DNA from: Sedimenticola sp.
Lineage (GTDB): Bacteria > Pseudomonadota > Gammaproteobacteria > Chromatiales > Chromatiaceae
Reading direction: 5' to 3'
DNA length: 14,264 nucleotides
NCBI GenBank assembly: GCA_030619405.1
Contig: JAUXBK010000040.1
Location: forward strand, 1 to 14,264
Notes under the pieces: model-generated
Database searches by the model: none
What the model was told of the DNA's origin: nothing
The model's input: only the letters and a program-made list of their open reading frames with translations
Made by a program: the position numbers and the translations under genes
Shown: positions 6,978-14,140 of the stretch, piece by piece
Numbering within the stretch: position 1 is the first letter of the stretch
Layout: each line of letters opens with the position of its first letter

Positions 6978-8933
6978 CTATTCGCCAAGACCCATCTGGA
7001 TGTAACCGGTCGGGCAGACATCTTGGCAGATGTGGCAGCCGATGCACTTGGCGTAATCGGTATCCACATAACGCCCGGTCGTCGATTCGGTCTTCTTGAC
7101 CCTGAAAATCGCATCCTGGGGGCAGAAGATGACACAGTTGTCGCACTCAAAGCACATACCGCAACTCATGCAGCGTTTGGCTTCTTCCACAACCTGCTCA
7201 TCATCGAGGGCGTACAGGCGCTCTTTGAAATGACCCAGGACATCGTCCGCACTCGGCACCTCCTCATTGCGAAGGAGACGCGGGGTGAAGCTGAAGTGCC
7301 CCAGGAACAGATCGCTGGATCCAATCACCTCCTGTGACGAACGATCCTCGTAGTTGTGCACGGCATACTTGGCACCGTCGGTTCCGCGCAGGTCGCCACT
7401 CATGCTGTTGAACTGCTCCGGGTCCAATCCCGCCTCGTGCAGCTTCTGCAGCAGGTTGAAGTGATGCACATCCACCTTCGGGCGTTTGGGCAGATCCTGC
7501 TGCTTGAGGTAGTGGTCAATGTTCTCGGTAGCAACCGAGGCCTGACCGATCGCCGTGGTCAGCAGGTGCGGACGGATGATGTCACCCGCCACGAACTGTC
7601 CCGGCTTACCCGGCACCTGGTAGAATTTGTCGGCATCGATCAGGTTGCGATCGTTGGCCAGCTCTTCCAGCCCTTTCATATCACCACCCTGGCCGATGGC
7701 AGACACGACCAGATCCGCCTCCAGAACTCGTTCATTGCGATCTTCACCTTCTTTCGGACTCGGCGTCATGCCATCCATGGTGCAATCACACACCCTCAGC
7801 CCGGTAGCACGGCCATCTTCACCGACCATCACTTCCAGCGGCATGACACCGTCCAGAATGGTCACACCCTCATGCAGGGCATCTTCGATCTCGTGCTGCG
7901 CCGCAAACATCTTGTCTTTGGTAAACAGCGAGGTGAGGGTGGCGTCCACCGGCTCGGCGGCATCCGCCAAGGCCTGATCCTGCTCGACGCTGGAGTCCAG
8001 CACCACATTCTCCGGGTTGCCGGCTGCCGGGTTGTGTCCGACGCGGCGGGCGACCGAGACCACGTCGATGGAGGTGTCACCACCACCTACGCAGATCACC
8101 TTCTTGCCGGTGACTTTCAGCCGGCCCTCGTTGAAGGCCTTCAGGAAGGCGACACCGGAGACACAGTTGGGGGTGCCTTCCCAACCGTCCACCGGCAGAC
8201 CACGACCGGTCTGACAGCCCAGAGCCCAGAGGATGGCATCGAACTCATTCTGCAGATCCCCGACGCTGACATCACGACCGACGCGGGTGTTCATGCGGGT
8301 CTCCACCCCCATCTCCAGGATGCGCTGATTCTCCCCCTGCAGCTTGTCACGGGGGATACGATAACCAGGAATACCGTAGCGCATCATCCCGCCCAGATGG
8401 GCGTTCTCGTCGAACACGGTCACAGCGTGACCCATGCGTCGCAGCTGGTAGGCGGCCGCCATGCCAGCGGGGCCACCGCCTATGACCGCGACCTTCTTGC
8501 CAGTGTCTGCACCGACCTCGAACTTATAGCCTTTGGCCAGTGCTGAATCACCGATGAACTGTTCCACCGCATTTATGCCGACGAAATCCTCGACGTCGTT
8601 ACGGTTGCAGCCATCCTGGCAGGGTGCGGGACATACCCGCCCCATCATGGAAGGGAAGGGGTTGGCGTCGGTGGAACGGCGAAAGGCGTACTCCGCCCAC
8701 TCCATACCCTCGGGCGACTTCTCCTCGCCACGGGCAATCGCCAGATAGCCACGGATATCCTCACCGGAAGGACAGCTACCCTGGCACGGGGGAGTCTTGT
8801 GAATATAGGTGGGACACTTGTGGGAGGTGTCCTGAGCGAAGATCATTTCACTCCAGTCATCCCATTGATTATCCCCTTCCTCGAACCGACGGTAATTCAA
8901 TACAGTCTTCATCTCTTCAGTAGGAGTCGCCAT
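6978..8933 (-). CDS. dsrL: DsrL, iron-sulfur flavoprotein NAD(P)H:acceptor oxidoreductase
   Basis: This 651-residue protein resembles the small subunit of glutamate synthase (GltD). The N-terminal cysteines C40, C50, C54, C101, C105 and C109 fit the iron-sulfur helical domain of that family. An FAD-binding GGGPAG lies at 152-157 followed by the GMMRYGIPGYRIP signature, and a pyridine-nucleotide motif GGGDTS at 283-288. The C-terminal ferredoxin-like part has C588 and C591 plus C594/C597/C600/C604 and C630/C633/C636/C640, suited to two [4Fe-4S] clusters. In sulfur oxidizers DsrL is essential and acts in the cytoplasm with DsrAB, passing electrons from sulfur oxidation to NAD+. Its start has AGGAG 9 bases upstream. 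It follows dsrK after an unusually long 115-base gap. The presence of DsrL supports the oxidative direction of the pathway. Confidence 0.97.
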   Translation of the reverse strand: MATPTEEMKTVLNYRRFEEGDNQWDDWSEMIFAQDTSHKCPTYIHKTPPCQGSCPSGEDIRGYLAIARGEEKSPEGMEWAEYAFRRSTDANPFPSMMGRVCPAPCQDGCNRNDVEDFVGINAVEQFIGDSALAKGYKFEVGADTGKKVAVIGGGPAGMAAAYQLRRMGHAVTVFDENAHLGGMMRYGIPGYRIPRDKLQGENQRILEMGVETRMNTRVGRDVSVGDLQNEFDAILWALGCQTGRGLPVDGWEGTPNCVSGVAFLKAFNEGRLKVTGKKVICVGGGDTSIDVVSVARRVGHNPAAGNPENVVLDSSVEQDQALADAAEPVDATLTSLFTKDKMFAAQHEIEDALHEGVTILDGVMPLEVMVGEDGRATGLRVCDCTMDGMTPSPKEGEDRNERVLEADLVVSAIGQGGDMKGLEELANDRNLIDADKFYQVPGKPGQFVAGDIIRPHLLTTAIGQASVATENIDHYLKQQDLPKRPKVDVHHFNLLQKLHEAGLDPEQFNSMSGDLRGTDGAKYAVHNYEDRSSQEVIGSSDLFLGHFSFTPRLLRNEEVPSADDVLGHFKERLYALDDEQVVEEAKRCMSCGMCFECDNCVIFCPQDAIFRVKKTESTTGRYVDTDYAKCIGCHICQDVCPTGYIQMGLGE

Positions 8934-8977
8934 TCTTTAAGTCTCCTTGAACCCATTATTGATTGCAGTTTCTTTAT

Positions 8978-9005
8978 CCGTCGATTCGCCACAATGGGCC
9001 GACGG
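8978..9005. other. Possible bulged stem-loop in the dsrK-dsrL gap
   Basis: CCGTCG (8978-8983) pairs with CGACGG (9000-9005), and inside it GCC (8988-8990) pairs with GGC (8997-8999) around a six-base loop, leaving a four-base bulge. It lies in the 115-base gap between dsrK and dsrL and has no following T-run on the minus strand, so it is not an intrinsic terminator. A structure this small may be fortuitous. Confidence 0.35.
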
Positions 9006-9048
9006 CGTGGATTTTGTGTTCAGATCTAACCTTTGCTGTCTGGATGGT

Positions 9049-10593
9049 CTAAGCCTCAGCCTCCTGAGCCTCTTCCCCCTCCTGTGCATCGTCTTCTGTC
9101 TTCTGCCCAGTGAGGATGATGGCGTTGCTGACCAGCTGATGCACACAGACGATCTGGTCCATGTCCATGCCGAAATATGGCAACACCTTGGTAAACTGGC
9201 TCTTGCAGATAGCACAGATCGCCGCCATGTGGGTCACGCCTTCCTCTTCCATGACGTTCTTCAACGCGGTCATCCTGGGCAGCGCACCCTTCACCCGGAT
9301 CTCCATCAGGTCGTCGGTCAGAAGGCCACCGCCGCCACCGCAGCAGAAAGTCTTCTCGCCGATGGTTTCGTGGTGCATATCGACATAGTTATTGCAGACC
9401 GCCTTGATGACGTTTCGCGGTATCTCAATCTGTCCGCCCGGCTTATCACCCATACGGGTGGCGCGGGCCACGTTGCAGGAGTCGTGAAAAGTCAGTGTCA
9501 TGTCGTCATTGGCCGACTTGTCGATATTCAGATTACCCTTCTGAATCTGGTCCCAGGTGAACTCCATGATATGCTGGGGCACCGGGTAGTCCGGATCCAG
9601 GAAGTCGAACGGCCCCGCCAGGGTATTCAGGAACGAATAGGCGACGCGCCAGGCATGACCGCACTCACCGAAAACGATACGCTTGACACCCAGGTCCAGA
9701 GCCACCTTGCGTATCCGCCGGGAGACCCGACGCATGTTCTCGTAGCTGCCGATAAACATGCCAAAATTGGCCGCCTCTGAGGCGTAGGAGCTTAAGGTCC
9801 AGCTGACCCCGGCCTCATGGAGCACCTTGCCATAACCGATCAGGCCGTCCACATGCGGTTCGGCAAAGAAGTCGGCGGAAGGCGTTATCAGCAGGATGTC
9901 GGCACCCTTGACGTCGAGCGGGAACTTCACGGCAATGCCGGTTTCTTCCTCGACATCCTCTTCCAACCCTTCCAGGGTGTCTGCCAGCGCCCCTTTGGGC
10001 AGACCCAGGTTGTTACCGATCTTGTAAACCTTGGCGATGATCTCGTTACAGTACTTCTGGCCGTACCCGATGCTGTCCAGGATCTCCCTGGCCGCCATGG
10101 AAATCTCTGCCGTGTCGATGCCGTAGGGGCAGAACACGGAGCAGCGGCGACACTGGGAGCACTGATGATAGTAGCTGTACCACTCGTCCAGCGTCTCCCG
10201 GGTCAGATCCTCCGCCCCCACCAGTTTGGGGAAGTACTTTCCGGCAAAGGTGAAGTAGCGGCGATAGACCTTGCGCAACAGATCCTGACGCGCCACCGGC
10301 ATGTTCTTGGGATCGGCGGTACCCAGAAAATAGTGGCACTTGTCGGTGCAGGAGCCGCACTTGACGCAGGCATCCAGGTAGACCTGGAGTGAACGGTAGC
10401 GTTTGCGCAGGTCGTTCAGTTTCTCCAGTGTCTTGTCGTGCCAGTCATCAACCAGTTCACCCGGAAAGCCCAGATCGGTGTTGTTCTCGGGTTTGGCCAC
10501 GAAAGGGCTGAGGTGCGCCATCGCACCCTCAGCGATCGCTGGCACGTCCACGTATTCTGTGAGCTCCGGTACGTCAAATTTCGCCTTAGCCAT
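9049..10593 (-). CDS. dsrK: DsrK, HdrD-like iron-sulfur catalytic subunit of DsrMKJOP
   Basis: This 514-residue cytoplasmic protein is related to heterodisulfide reductase HdrD. Two [4Fe-4S] motifs are C76/C79/C82/C86 and C145/C148/C151/C155. The C-terminal CCG-type region contains C311 (ECGHAWR), C373 (HDSCNVARA), C417-C418 (CCGGGGG) and C460/C463 (CAIC), the pattern for the special non-cubane or catalytic cluster. It is thought to act on the DsrC disulfide or trisulfide, exchanging electrons with the haems of DsrM. Residues from about 500 to the end form an acidic Glu/Ala/Gln tail that is unlikely to be part of the fold. The ATG at 10593 lies 26 bases after the dsrM stop. The assignment is secure from motifs and position between dsrM and dsrL. 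Confidence 0.97.
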   Translation of the reverse strand: MAKAKFDVPELTEYVDVPAIAEGAMAHLSPFVAKPENNTDLGFPGELVDDWHDKTLEKLNDLRKRYRSLQVYLDACVKCGSCTDKCHYFLGTADPKNMPVARQDLLRKVYRRYFTFAGKYFPKLVGAEDLTRETLDEWYSYYHQCSQCRRCSVFCPYGIDTAEISMAAREILDSIGYGQKYCNEIIAKVYKIGNNLGLPKGALADTLEGLEEDVEEETGIAVKFPLDVKGADILLITPSADFFAEPHVDGLIGYGKVLHEAGVSWTLSSYASEAANFGMFIGSYENMRRVSRRIRKVALDLGVKRIVFGECGHAWRVAYSFLNTLAGPFDFLDPDYPVPQHIMEFTWDQIQKGNLNIDKSANDDMTLTFHDSCNVARATRMGDKPGGQIEIPRNVIKAVCNNYVDMHHETIGEKTFCCGGGGGLLTDDLMEIRVKGALPRMTALKNVMEEEGVTHMAAICAICKSQFTKVLPYFGMDMDQIVCVHQLVSNAIILTGQKTEDDAQEGEEAQEAEA

Positions 10594-10619
10594 GAAATGC
10601 CCTCATCGGCTCCGTACAA

Positions 10620-11369
10620 TCAGTTTGTTTCTTGTTTGTCGAGCGCCTTTGCCCAGCGGGCAATGTGACGCTTTTCGCGTGGGTTGTCGACCTGGTTACG
10701 CGACGGGCTGAAGAAGATACCCGGCACGTGCAGCAGCTTGCTGAAGGGAAACAGGATCATCAGCACGGCAACCAGCAACAGATGGACGATGAGCGGAAAA
10801 TCCACCGGCAGCTCGCCCTGGCTGTAGGTCAGAAGACCGGTAAAATACTGTTTGACCATCACGATGTCGGTGTGGGAAACAAACTGCATCATCAGCCCGC
10901 TGAAACCGATGAAAAAGAGCAGGATGAGCCAGAGGTAATCGGATGGTGCAGAGATATAACGCACACGATCAACGAAGATGCGGCGCAGGAACAACCCGAT
11001 GAGACCCACCACCATGGCGAACCCGGCATAGATACCGAAGGGCTGAATCAGTTCGATCGGGAGCCATACCCAGGTGGGCACCCAGGCGGGATCCACAAAA
11101 TAGCGGAGGTGACGCAAAAGGACCAGAAACAGGCCCATATGGAACATCCAACCGAAGATCCAGGTCCACTTGGTGCTCTTGAACAGGCTTTCGAAGAACA
11201 CCACTTCGCGGAACAGGCGCAGTACCACACCGGACCTGGTTACCGGGGCCGGCGTCGTCGGGATCTTTAACGGGGCGGGTGTCCAGGCGTATTGAAAGAT
11301 CTTTCTCGCCAGGCCAAGCACCAGTATCAGGGCCGCCACATAAAACAGCATCGCGAAGAAAAACGACAT
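10620..11369 (-). CDS. dsrM: DsrM, NarI-like diheme cytochrome b membrane subunit
   Basis: This 249-residue membrane protein has about five or six hydrophobic helices. It resembles the gamma subunit (NarI) of respiratory nitrate reductase. Candidate haem b ligands are H77 and H87 (FHMGLFLVLLRH), H166 (FVSHTD), H196 and H214 (HLLLV...KLLH). It forms a module with DsrK, moving electrons between quinone and the cytoplasmic DsrK/DsrC site. Its ATG at 11369 follows the dsrC stop by 73 bases, and that gap contains a strong hairpin. The call is firm from length, histidine pattern and neighbours. Confidence 0.95.
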   Translation of the reverse strand: MSFFFAMLFYVAALILVLGLARKIFQYAWTPAPLKIPTTPAPVTRSGVVLRLFREVVFFESLFKSTKWTWIFGWMFHMGLFLVLLRHLRYFVDPAWVPTWVWLPIELIQPFGIYAGFAMVVGLIGLFLRRIFVDRVRYISAPSDYLWLILLFFIGFSGLMMQFVSHTDIVMVKQYFTGLLTYSQGELPVDFPLIVHLLLVAVLMILFPFSKLLHVPGIFFSPSRNQVDNPREKRHIARWAKALDKQETN

Positions 11370-11398
11370 GTTCCTGCTATCCTCTGTCGGTTGGGACT

Positions 11399-11431
11399 GG
11401 CCGGGCGGGTATCAGTGACACCCGCCCGGCC
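11399..11431. promoter_or_regulatory. Perfect 12-base-pair GC hairpin between dsrC and dsrM
   Basis: GGCCGGGCGGGT (11399-11410) pairs perfectly with ACCCGCCCGGCC (11420-11431) around a nine-base loop. It lies 11 bases after the dsrC stop. No run of Ts follows on the minus strand, so it does not look like an intrinsic terminator. A role in protecting the 3' end of dsrC mRNA, or in pausing or partial termination, is inferred; it would allow more DsrC than DsrM-P to be made. Confidence 0.75.
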
Positions 11432-11442
11432 CCTGGATCGGC

Positions 11443-11775
11443 TTAGATGCAGCCGGTCGGCTTCGGCAGTCCGGCAAAGCGGCAGGCCTGCTTACCAGGT
11501 CCGTAAGGGAACAGGCCATACAGGTACTTACTGTTGCCTTTCTCCTTGCCCAGCTTCTTGCCCACCGCCTTGGTCAAAACGCGGACAGCGGGGGCGATCT
11601 GGTACTCTTCATAGTACTCACGCAGGAAGGTGATGATGTCCCAATGCTCGTCGGTCAGCTCCAGGTCATCTTCCTTGGCCATGATCTCCGCGACGCCCTT
11701 CTCCCAATCGTTCAGGTTTGTCAGGTAGCCCTCTTCATCCGTTTCGATGCTCTTGCCGTTGACTTCAATAGCCAT
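11443..11775 (-). CDS. dsrC: DsrC, sulfur-carrier protein with two redox cysteines
   Basis: This 110-residue DsrC/TusE-family protein opens MAIEVNGK and ends with the swinging arm CRFAGLPKPTGCI. Both functional cysteines are present: C98 and the penultimate C109, 11 residues apart, as in genuine DsrC; TusE-like forms have only the last one. DsrC accepts sulfur from DsrEFH (through DsrE), presents it to DsrAB, and is recycled by DsrK. The family has a helix-turn-helix-like part, and DNA binding has been reported for the Allochromatium protein. AGGAGAG (11788-11782) lies 6 bases before the ATG, one of the best ribosome binding sites in the window, consistent with high expression. In Allochromatium dsrC also has a secondary promoter; the 52-base gap upstream here is suitable, but I cannot point to a clear -35/-10 pair. 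Confidence 0.98.
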   Translation of the reverse strand: MAIEVNGKSIETDEEGYLTNLNDWEKGVAEIMAKEDDLELTDEHWDIITFLREYYEEYQIAPAVRVLTKAVGKKLGKEKGNSKYLYGLFPYGPGKQACRFAGLPKPTGCI

Positions 11776-11827
11776 GATGTACTCTCCTAAAAATTTCAGA
11801 TGGATAAAAATCAGGGTGTGTGGAAAC

Positions 11828-12133
11828 TCAGACCCAAGCCACTACTTTGCTGTGCTCGGCAGCGAGATCGACGAAAGCTTCATAATCCACGATCTCTACA
11901 CCGTCGATCACCCGGTCCTCTCCAAGTCCACGGGCTTTCAGATCCGGACCCAGGACGTAGAACTTCACCCCCTGAGCGGATTTTAACTTCCCCTCTACAG
12001 CTGTGCCTTTGGTGGCGGCATAGATGCCATCTTCGTACAGCAGGACAGCGCTGCCCTCAAGTACGTGCTCCAGACAGCTGGCGAAGGAGCTCTTCTCGAA
12101 TGGCGATTTGTTTACGGTATGCAGTTCACTCAT
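11828..12133 (-). CDS. dsrH: DsrH, subunit of the DsrEFH sulfurtransferase
   Basis: This is a 101-residue protein of the DsrH/TusB family. The conserved cysteine is at residue 20 (FASCLEHV), the position I recall for the Allochromatium protein. With DsrE and DsrF it forms a cytoplasmic alpha2beta2gamma2 hexamer that relays sulfane sulfur towards DsrC. Its ATG at 12133 lies 14 bases after the dsrF stop with a GAGGAG-like ribosome binding site upstream. Order E-F-H immediately before dsrC is standard for sulfur oxidizers. Confidence 0.95.
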   Translation of the reverse strand: MSELHTVNKSPFEKSSFASCLEHVLEGSAVLLYEDGIYAATKGTAVEGKLKSAQGVKFYVLGPDLKARGLGEDRVIDGVEIVDYEAFVDLAAEHSKVVAWV

Positions 12134-12147
12134 GACAGCACGACTCC

Positions 12148-12558
12148 TCAGAAGCTGAAAACGACGTCCTGGCCTTCCATGATTCTGGCCAGTTCGAAAC
12201 GGCTGACGACCTTGATGGAATCTTTCTCCGCCCAGTCCTCATCCTCGTCTTCCCACTTCAGATCCATCAGGTCATCGATGGTCAGACCGCGCTCTTCCAG
12301 CGACTCCTTCTCGACGTACAGCTTGGTTACGTCGTAGTCACCGAGGGCCGCATAGGTCGGAGAGAAATTCTTCATCTCTATCGCGGCCGTGTCCTGGCCT
12401 TTCACGATCTGATACACACCATCGTCCAAGAATGCCAGACTGACGTCCTGATCGAACGCGGCACCGATCAACACCACCTCGAGTGACTCCCACGCATAGA
12501 TGGTGCCATAGGGCGCGCGGCGATTCAGGTACAAGAACTTTTTGATAGCTTCAGACAT
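12148..12558 (-). CDS. dsrF: DsrF, subunit of the DsrEFH sulfurtransferase, without cysteine
   Basis: This 136-residue protein belongs to the DsrF/TusC family: APYGTIYAWESLEVVLIGAAFDQ... followed by FLDDGVYQ is typical. There is no cysteine anywhere in the sequence. Residue 40, where I recall a cysteine in Allochromatium DsrF, is serine (codon AGT, one base from TGT). DsrF is thus a structural partner of the hexamer here rather than a sulfur-binding one; DsrE C78 and DsrH C20 are intact. An acidic segment KWEDEDEDWAEKD is at about residues 100-112. Start is 16 bases after the dsrE stop. Confidence 0.95.
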   Translation of the reverse strand: MSEAIKKFLYLNRRAPYGTIYAWESLEVVLIGAAFDQDVSLAFLDDGVYQIVKGQDTAAIEMKNFSPTYAALGDYDVTKLYVEKESLEERGLTIDDLMDLKWEDEDEDWAEKDSIKVVSRFELARIMEGQDVVFSF

Positions 12559-12574
12559 GTTTCAACTCCCGTGC

Positions 12575-12967
12575 TCAATCACCGAAGACCATCAGTCGCT
12601 CCGACTGAATAGCCGCCTCGACCAGCTGACCCAGCCCGGAGATCCGGAACCTGGGATGGATATTGGTGGCATCTTTGCCGTTACGCTCCGCTTCACCGTC
12701 ATCGACGATGCCGCGACGCTGAGCGGCAGCCACACAGACCACCAGGTCCAGGTCATACTTCTCACCCAGCTCGGCCCAGCGATTGACGACGTGACGGTCA
12801 TCCTGAGGCGGCGTGGTCAGACGGGTGCCGTTGTTCACACCGTCGTGATAGAAGAAGACACGAAAAATCTCGTGCCCTTTCTCCAACGCTGTCTTGGTGA
12901 ACAGATAGGCTGAATCAGACGCCTGATGCTGATAAGGACCTTCATTGATTTGAATCGCAAATTTCAT
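12575..12967 (-). CDS. dsrE: DsrE, sulfur-binding subunit of the DsrEFH sulfurtransferase
   Basis: This is a 130-residue DsrE/TusD-family protein opening MKFAIQINEGPY. The active cysteine falls at residue 78 (LDLVVCVAAAQRRG), the position of the persulfide-bearing cysteine known from Allochromatium DsrE. It receives sulfur from upstream rhodanese/TusA-type carriers and passes it to the C-terminal cysteine of DsrC. An in-frame start 18 codons upstream would add a tail not seen in the family and overlap nothing useful. The ATG at 12967 lies 28 bases after the dsrB stop with an AAGGG-like ribosome binding site, so it was chosen. Confidence 0.96.
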   Translation of the reverse strand: MKFAIQINEGPYQHQASDSAYLFTKTALEKGHEIFRVFFYHDGVNNGTRLTTPPQDDRHVVNRWAELGEKYDLDLVVCVAAAQRRGIVDDGEAERNGKDATNIHPRFRISGLGQLVEAAIQSERLMVFGD

Positions 12968-12995
12968 TTGCCAACCCTTGTGTCGATCAACCAAG

Positions 12996-14069
12996 TTAGA
13001 ACCGGATGTGTGCCGAAGCATTCAGGTTCGCACGACCACCACGCCAGTTATCGATGTGGTACTTGGTGAACGGAAGACCGGTCTTCTCGAAGAAGCGGGG
13101 CCAGCCGATACGCTCTGCCCACTCACCGATACGCTCCCACTCCTTGGCATCCTCCTTGTAGGTCTGGAGGATCTTCTTGACGATTGCCGAAACCTCGGGC
13201 CAGCGCGGTGGGTTGTTGGGCACACCGGAAGCGACCAGTTTGTGGAAGGTCGGCTTGGAACGGGCATTGGAGTTCTTGCCACCTACCCAGATCGCAAAAT
13301 TAGAGTGTTCCGCATCGTTGATCTGCATCGGCGGACAGGGCGGGAAGCAGGCGCCGCAGCAGATGCACTTCTTCTCGTCCACTTCCAGGGAAGGCTTGCC
13401 GTTGACCATGGCGGGCCGGATGGCTGCCACCGGGCAGCGGGCCACTACCGAGGGACGCTCGCAGACGTTGGCCACCTGGGAGTGATCGATCTTCGGTGGC
13501 TTGATGTGCTGGATATTGATCGCGATGTCACCCTGGCCACCACAGTTGATCTGGCAGCAGGAGGTGGTGATACGCACGCGGTTGGGCATCTCTTCCTTGG
13601 TGAACTCCTCGTGGAGGTCGTCCATCAGAGCCTTCACGGCGCCGGAGGCGTCGGTCGCCGGGATATCGCAGTGCAGCCAGCCCTGGGTGTGGGAGATCAT
13701 GGAGACCGAGTTACCGGTACCGCCGATGGGGAAACCCTCGGCGTTCAGCTTGTCGATCAGGGGCTGGACCTTGGACTCCTCGGAAAGCATGAACTCGATG
13801 TTGGAACGGATGGTGAAACGGACGTAGCCTTCGGCATACTCGTCTGCGATATCCATCAGCTTGCGGATGGTGTAGAGATCCATCTGACGCTGGGTACCGG
13901 CGCGAACCGTCCAGACCTCATCGCCGCTCTTAGCCACATGGTGCAGGACACCCGGACGGGGGCGATCATGCCAACTCCAGGCACCGTAGTTCTTCTTCAG
14001 CATCGGGTGCAGATAGGGCTCCATCTCCGGTACGCCTGTCTCATCGGGCATGCGTGGTGCTTCAGCCAT
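12996..14069 (-). CDS. dsrB: DsrB, beta subunit of reverse dissimilatory sulfite reductase
   Basis: This 357-residue cytoplasmic protein has the siroheme-[4Fe-4S] ligand set C134 (WLHC) and C171, C172, C176 (CCQINC), with the same spacing as C151, C188, C189 and C193 of the Desulfovibrio vulgaris subunit. A ferredoxin insertion follows with C235/C238/C241/C245 (CICCGACFPPC). With DsrA it forms the alpha2beta2 enzyme; in this gene context it would oxidize DsrC-bound or sulfane sulfur to sulfite. The ATG at 14069 has GGAGG (14079-14075) 5 bases upstream. A TTG four codons earlier is the only upstream alternative in reach and overlaps that ribosome binding site, so it was rejected. Confidence 0.98.
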   Translation of the reverse strand: MAEAPRMPDETGVPEMEPYLHPMLKKNYGAWSWHDRPRPGVLHHVAKSGDEVWTVRAGTQRQMDLYTIRKLMDIADEYAEGYVRFTIRSNIEFMLSEESKVQPLIDKLNAEGFPIGGTGNSVSMISHTQGWLHCDIPATDASGAVKALMDDLHEEFTKEEMPNRVRITTSCCQINCGGQGDIAINIQHIKPPKIDHSQVANVCERPSVVARCPVAAIRPAMVNGKPSLEVDEKKCICCGACFPPCPPMQINDAEHSNFAIWVGGKNSNARSKPTFHKLVASGVPNNPPRWPEVSAIVKKILQTYKEDAKEWERIGEWAERIGWPRFFEKTGLPFTKYHIDNWRGGRANLNASAHIRF

Positions 14070-14074
14070 TGTAA

Positions 14075-14079
14075 CCTCC
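14075..14079 (-). promoter_or_regulatory. dsrB ribosome binding site
   Basis: GGAGG on the minus strand, 5 bases before ATG 14069. It fixes the dsrB start and excludes the TTG at 14081, which would lie inside or upstream of it. Confidence 0.88.
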
Positions 14080-14110
14080 AAATTTTCTCAAATTCTGAAT
14101 TCTGTGATAC

Positions 14111-14128
14111 GGCCCGCCGGGGCGGGCC
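14111..14128. promoter_or_regulatory. GC hairpin between dsrA and dsrB
   Basis: GGCCCGC (14111-14117) pairs with GCGGGCC (14122-14128) around a four-base loop, in the 71-base gap after the dsrA stop. There is no T-run behind it on the minus strand, so termination is unlikely. It may protect the dsrA message from 3' decay or space the two cistrons; this is inferred. Confidence 0.6.
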
Positions 14129-14140
14129 GAGATCGAATGA

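Noticed and set aside
6973..7146. N-terminal extension of DsrJ into dsrL
   Set aside because: The extension overlaps the ferredoxin end of dsrL in another frame, while tandem ATGs behind an AGGAG directly precede the signal-like segment.
7356..8546. Long plus-strand open frame (396 codons) opposite dsrL
   Set aside because: It lies wholly antisense to the FAD and NAD(P) domains of dsrL, and its His/Val/Gly-rich translation is a codon-bias artefact.
11399..11431. dsrC-dsrM hairpin as an intrinsic terminator
   Set aside because: No T-run follows the stem on either strand in the needed direction, and dsrM follows in the same operon.
11776..11890. An internal promoter for dsrC
   Set aside because: Expected from work on Allochromatium, but no -35/-10 pair with correct spacing is visible.
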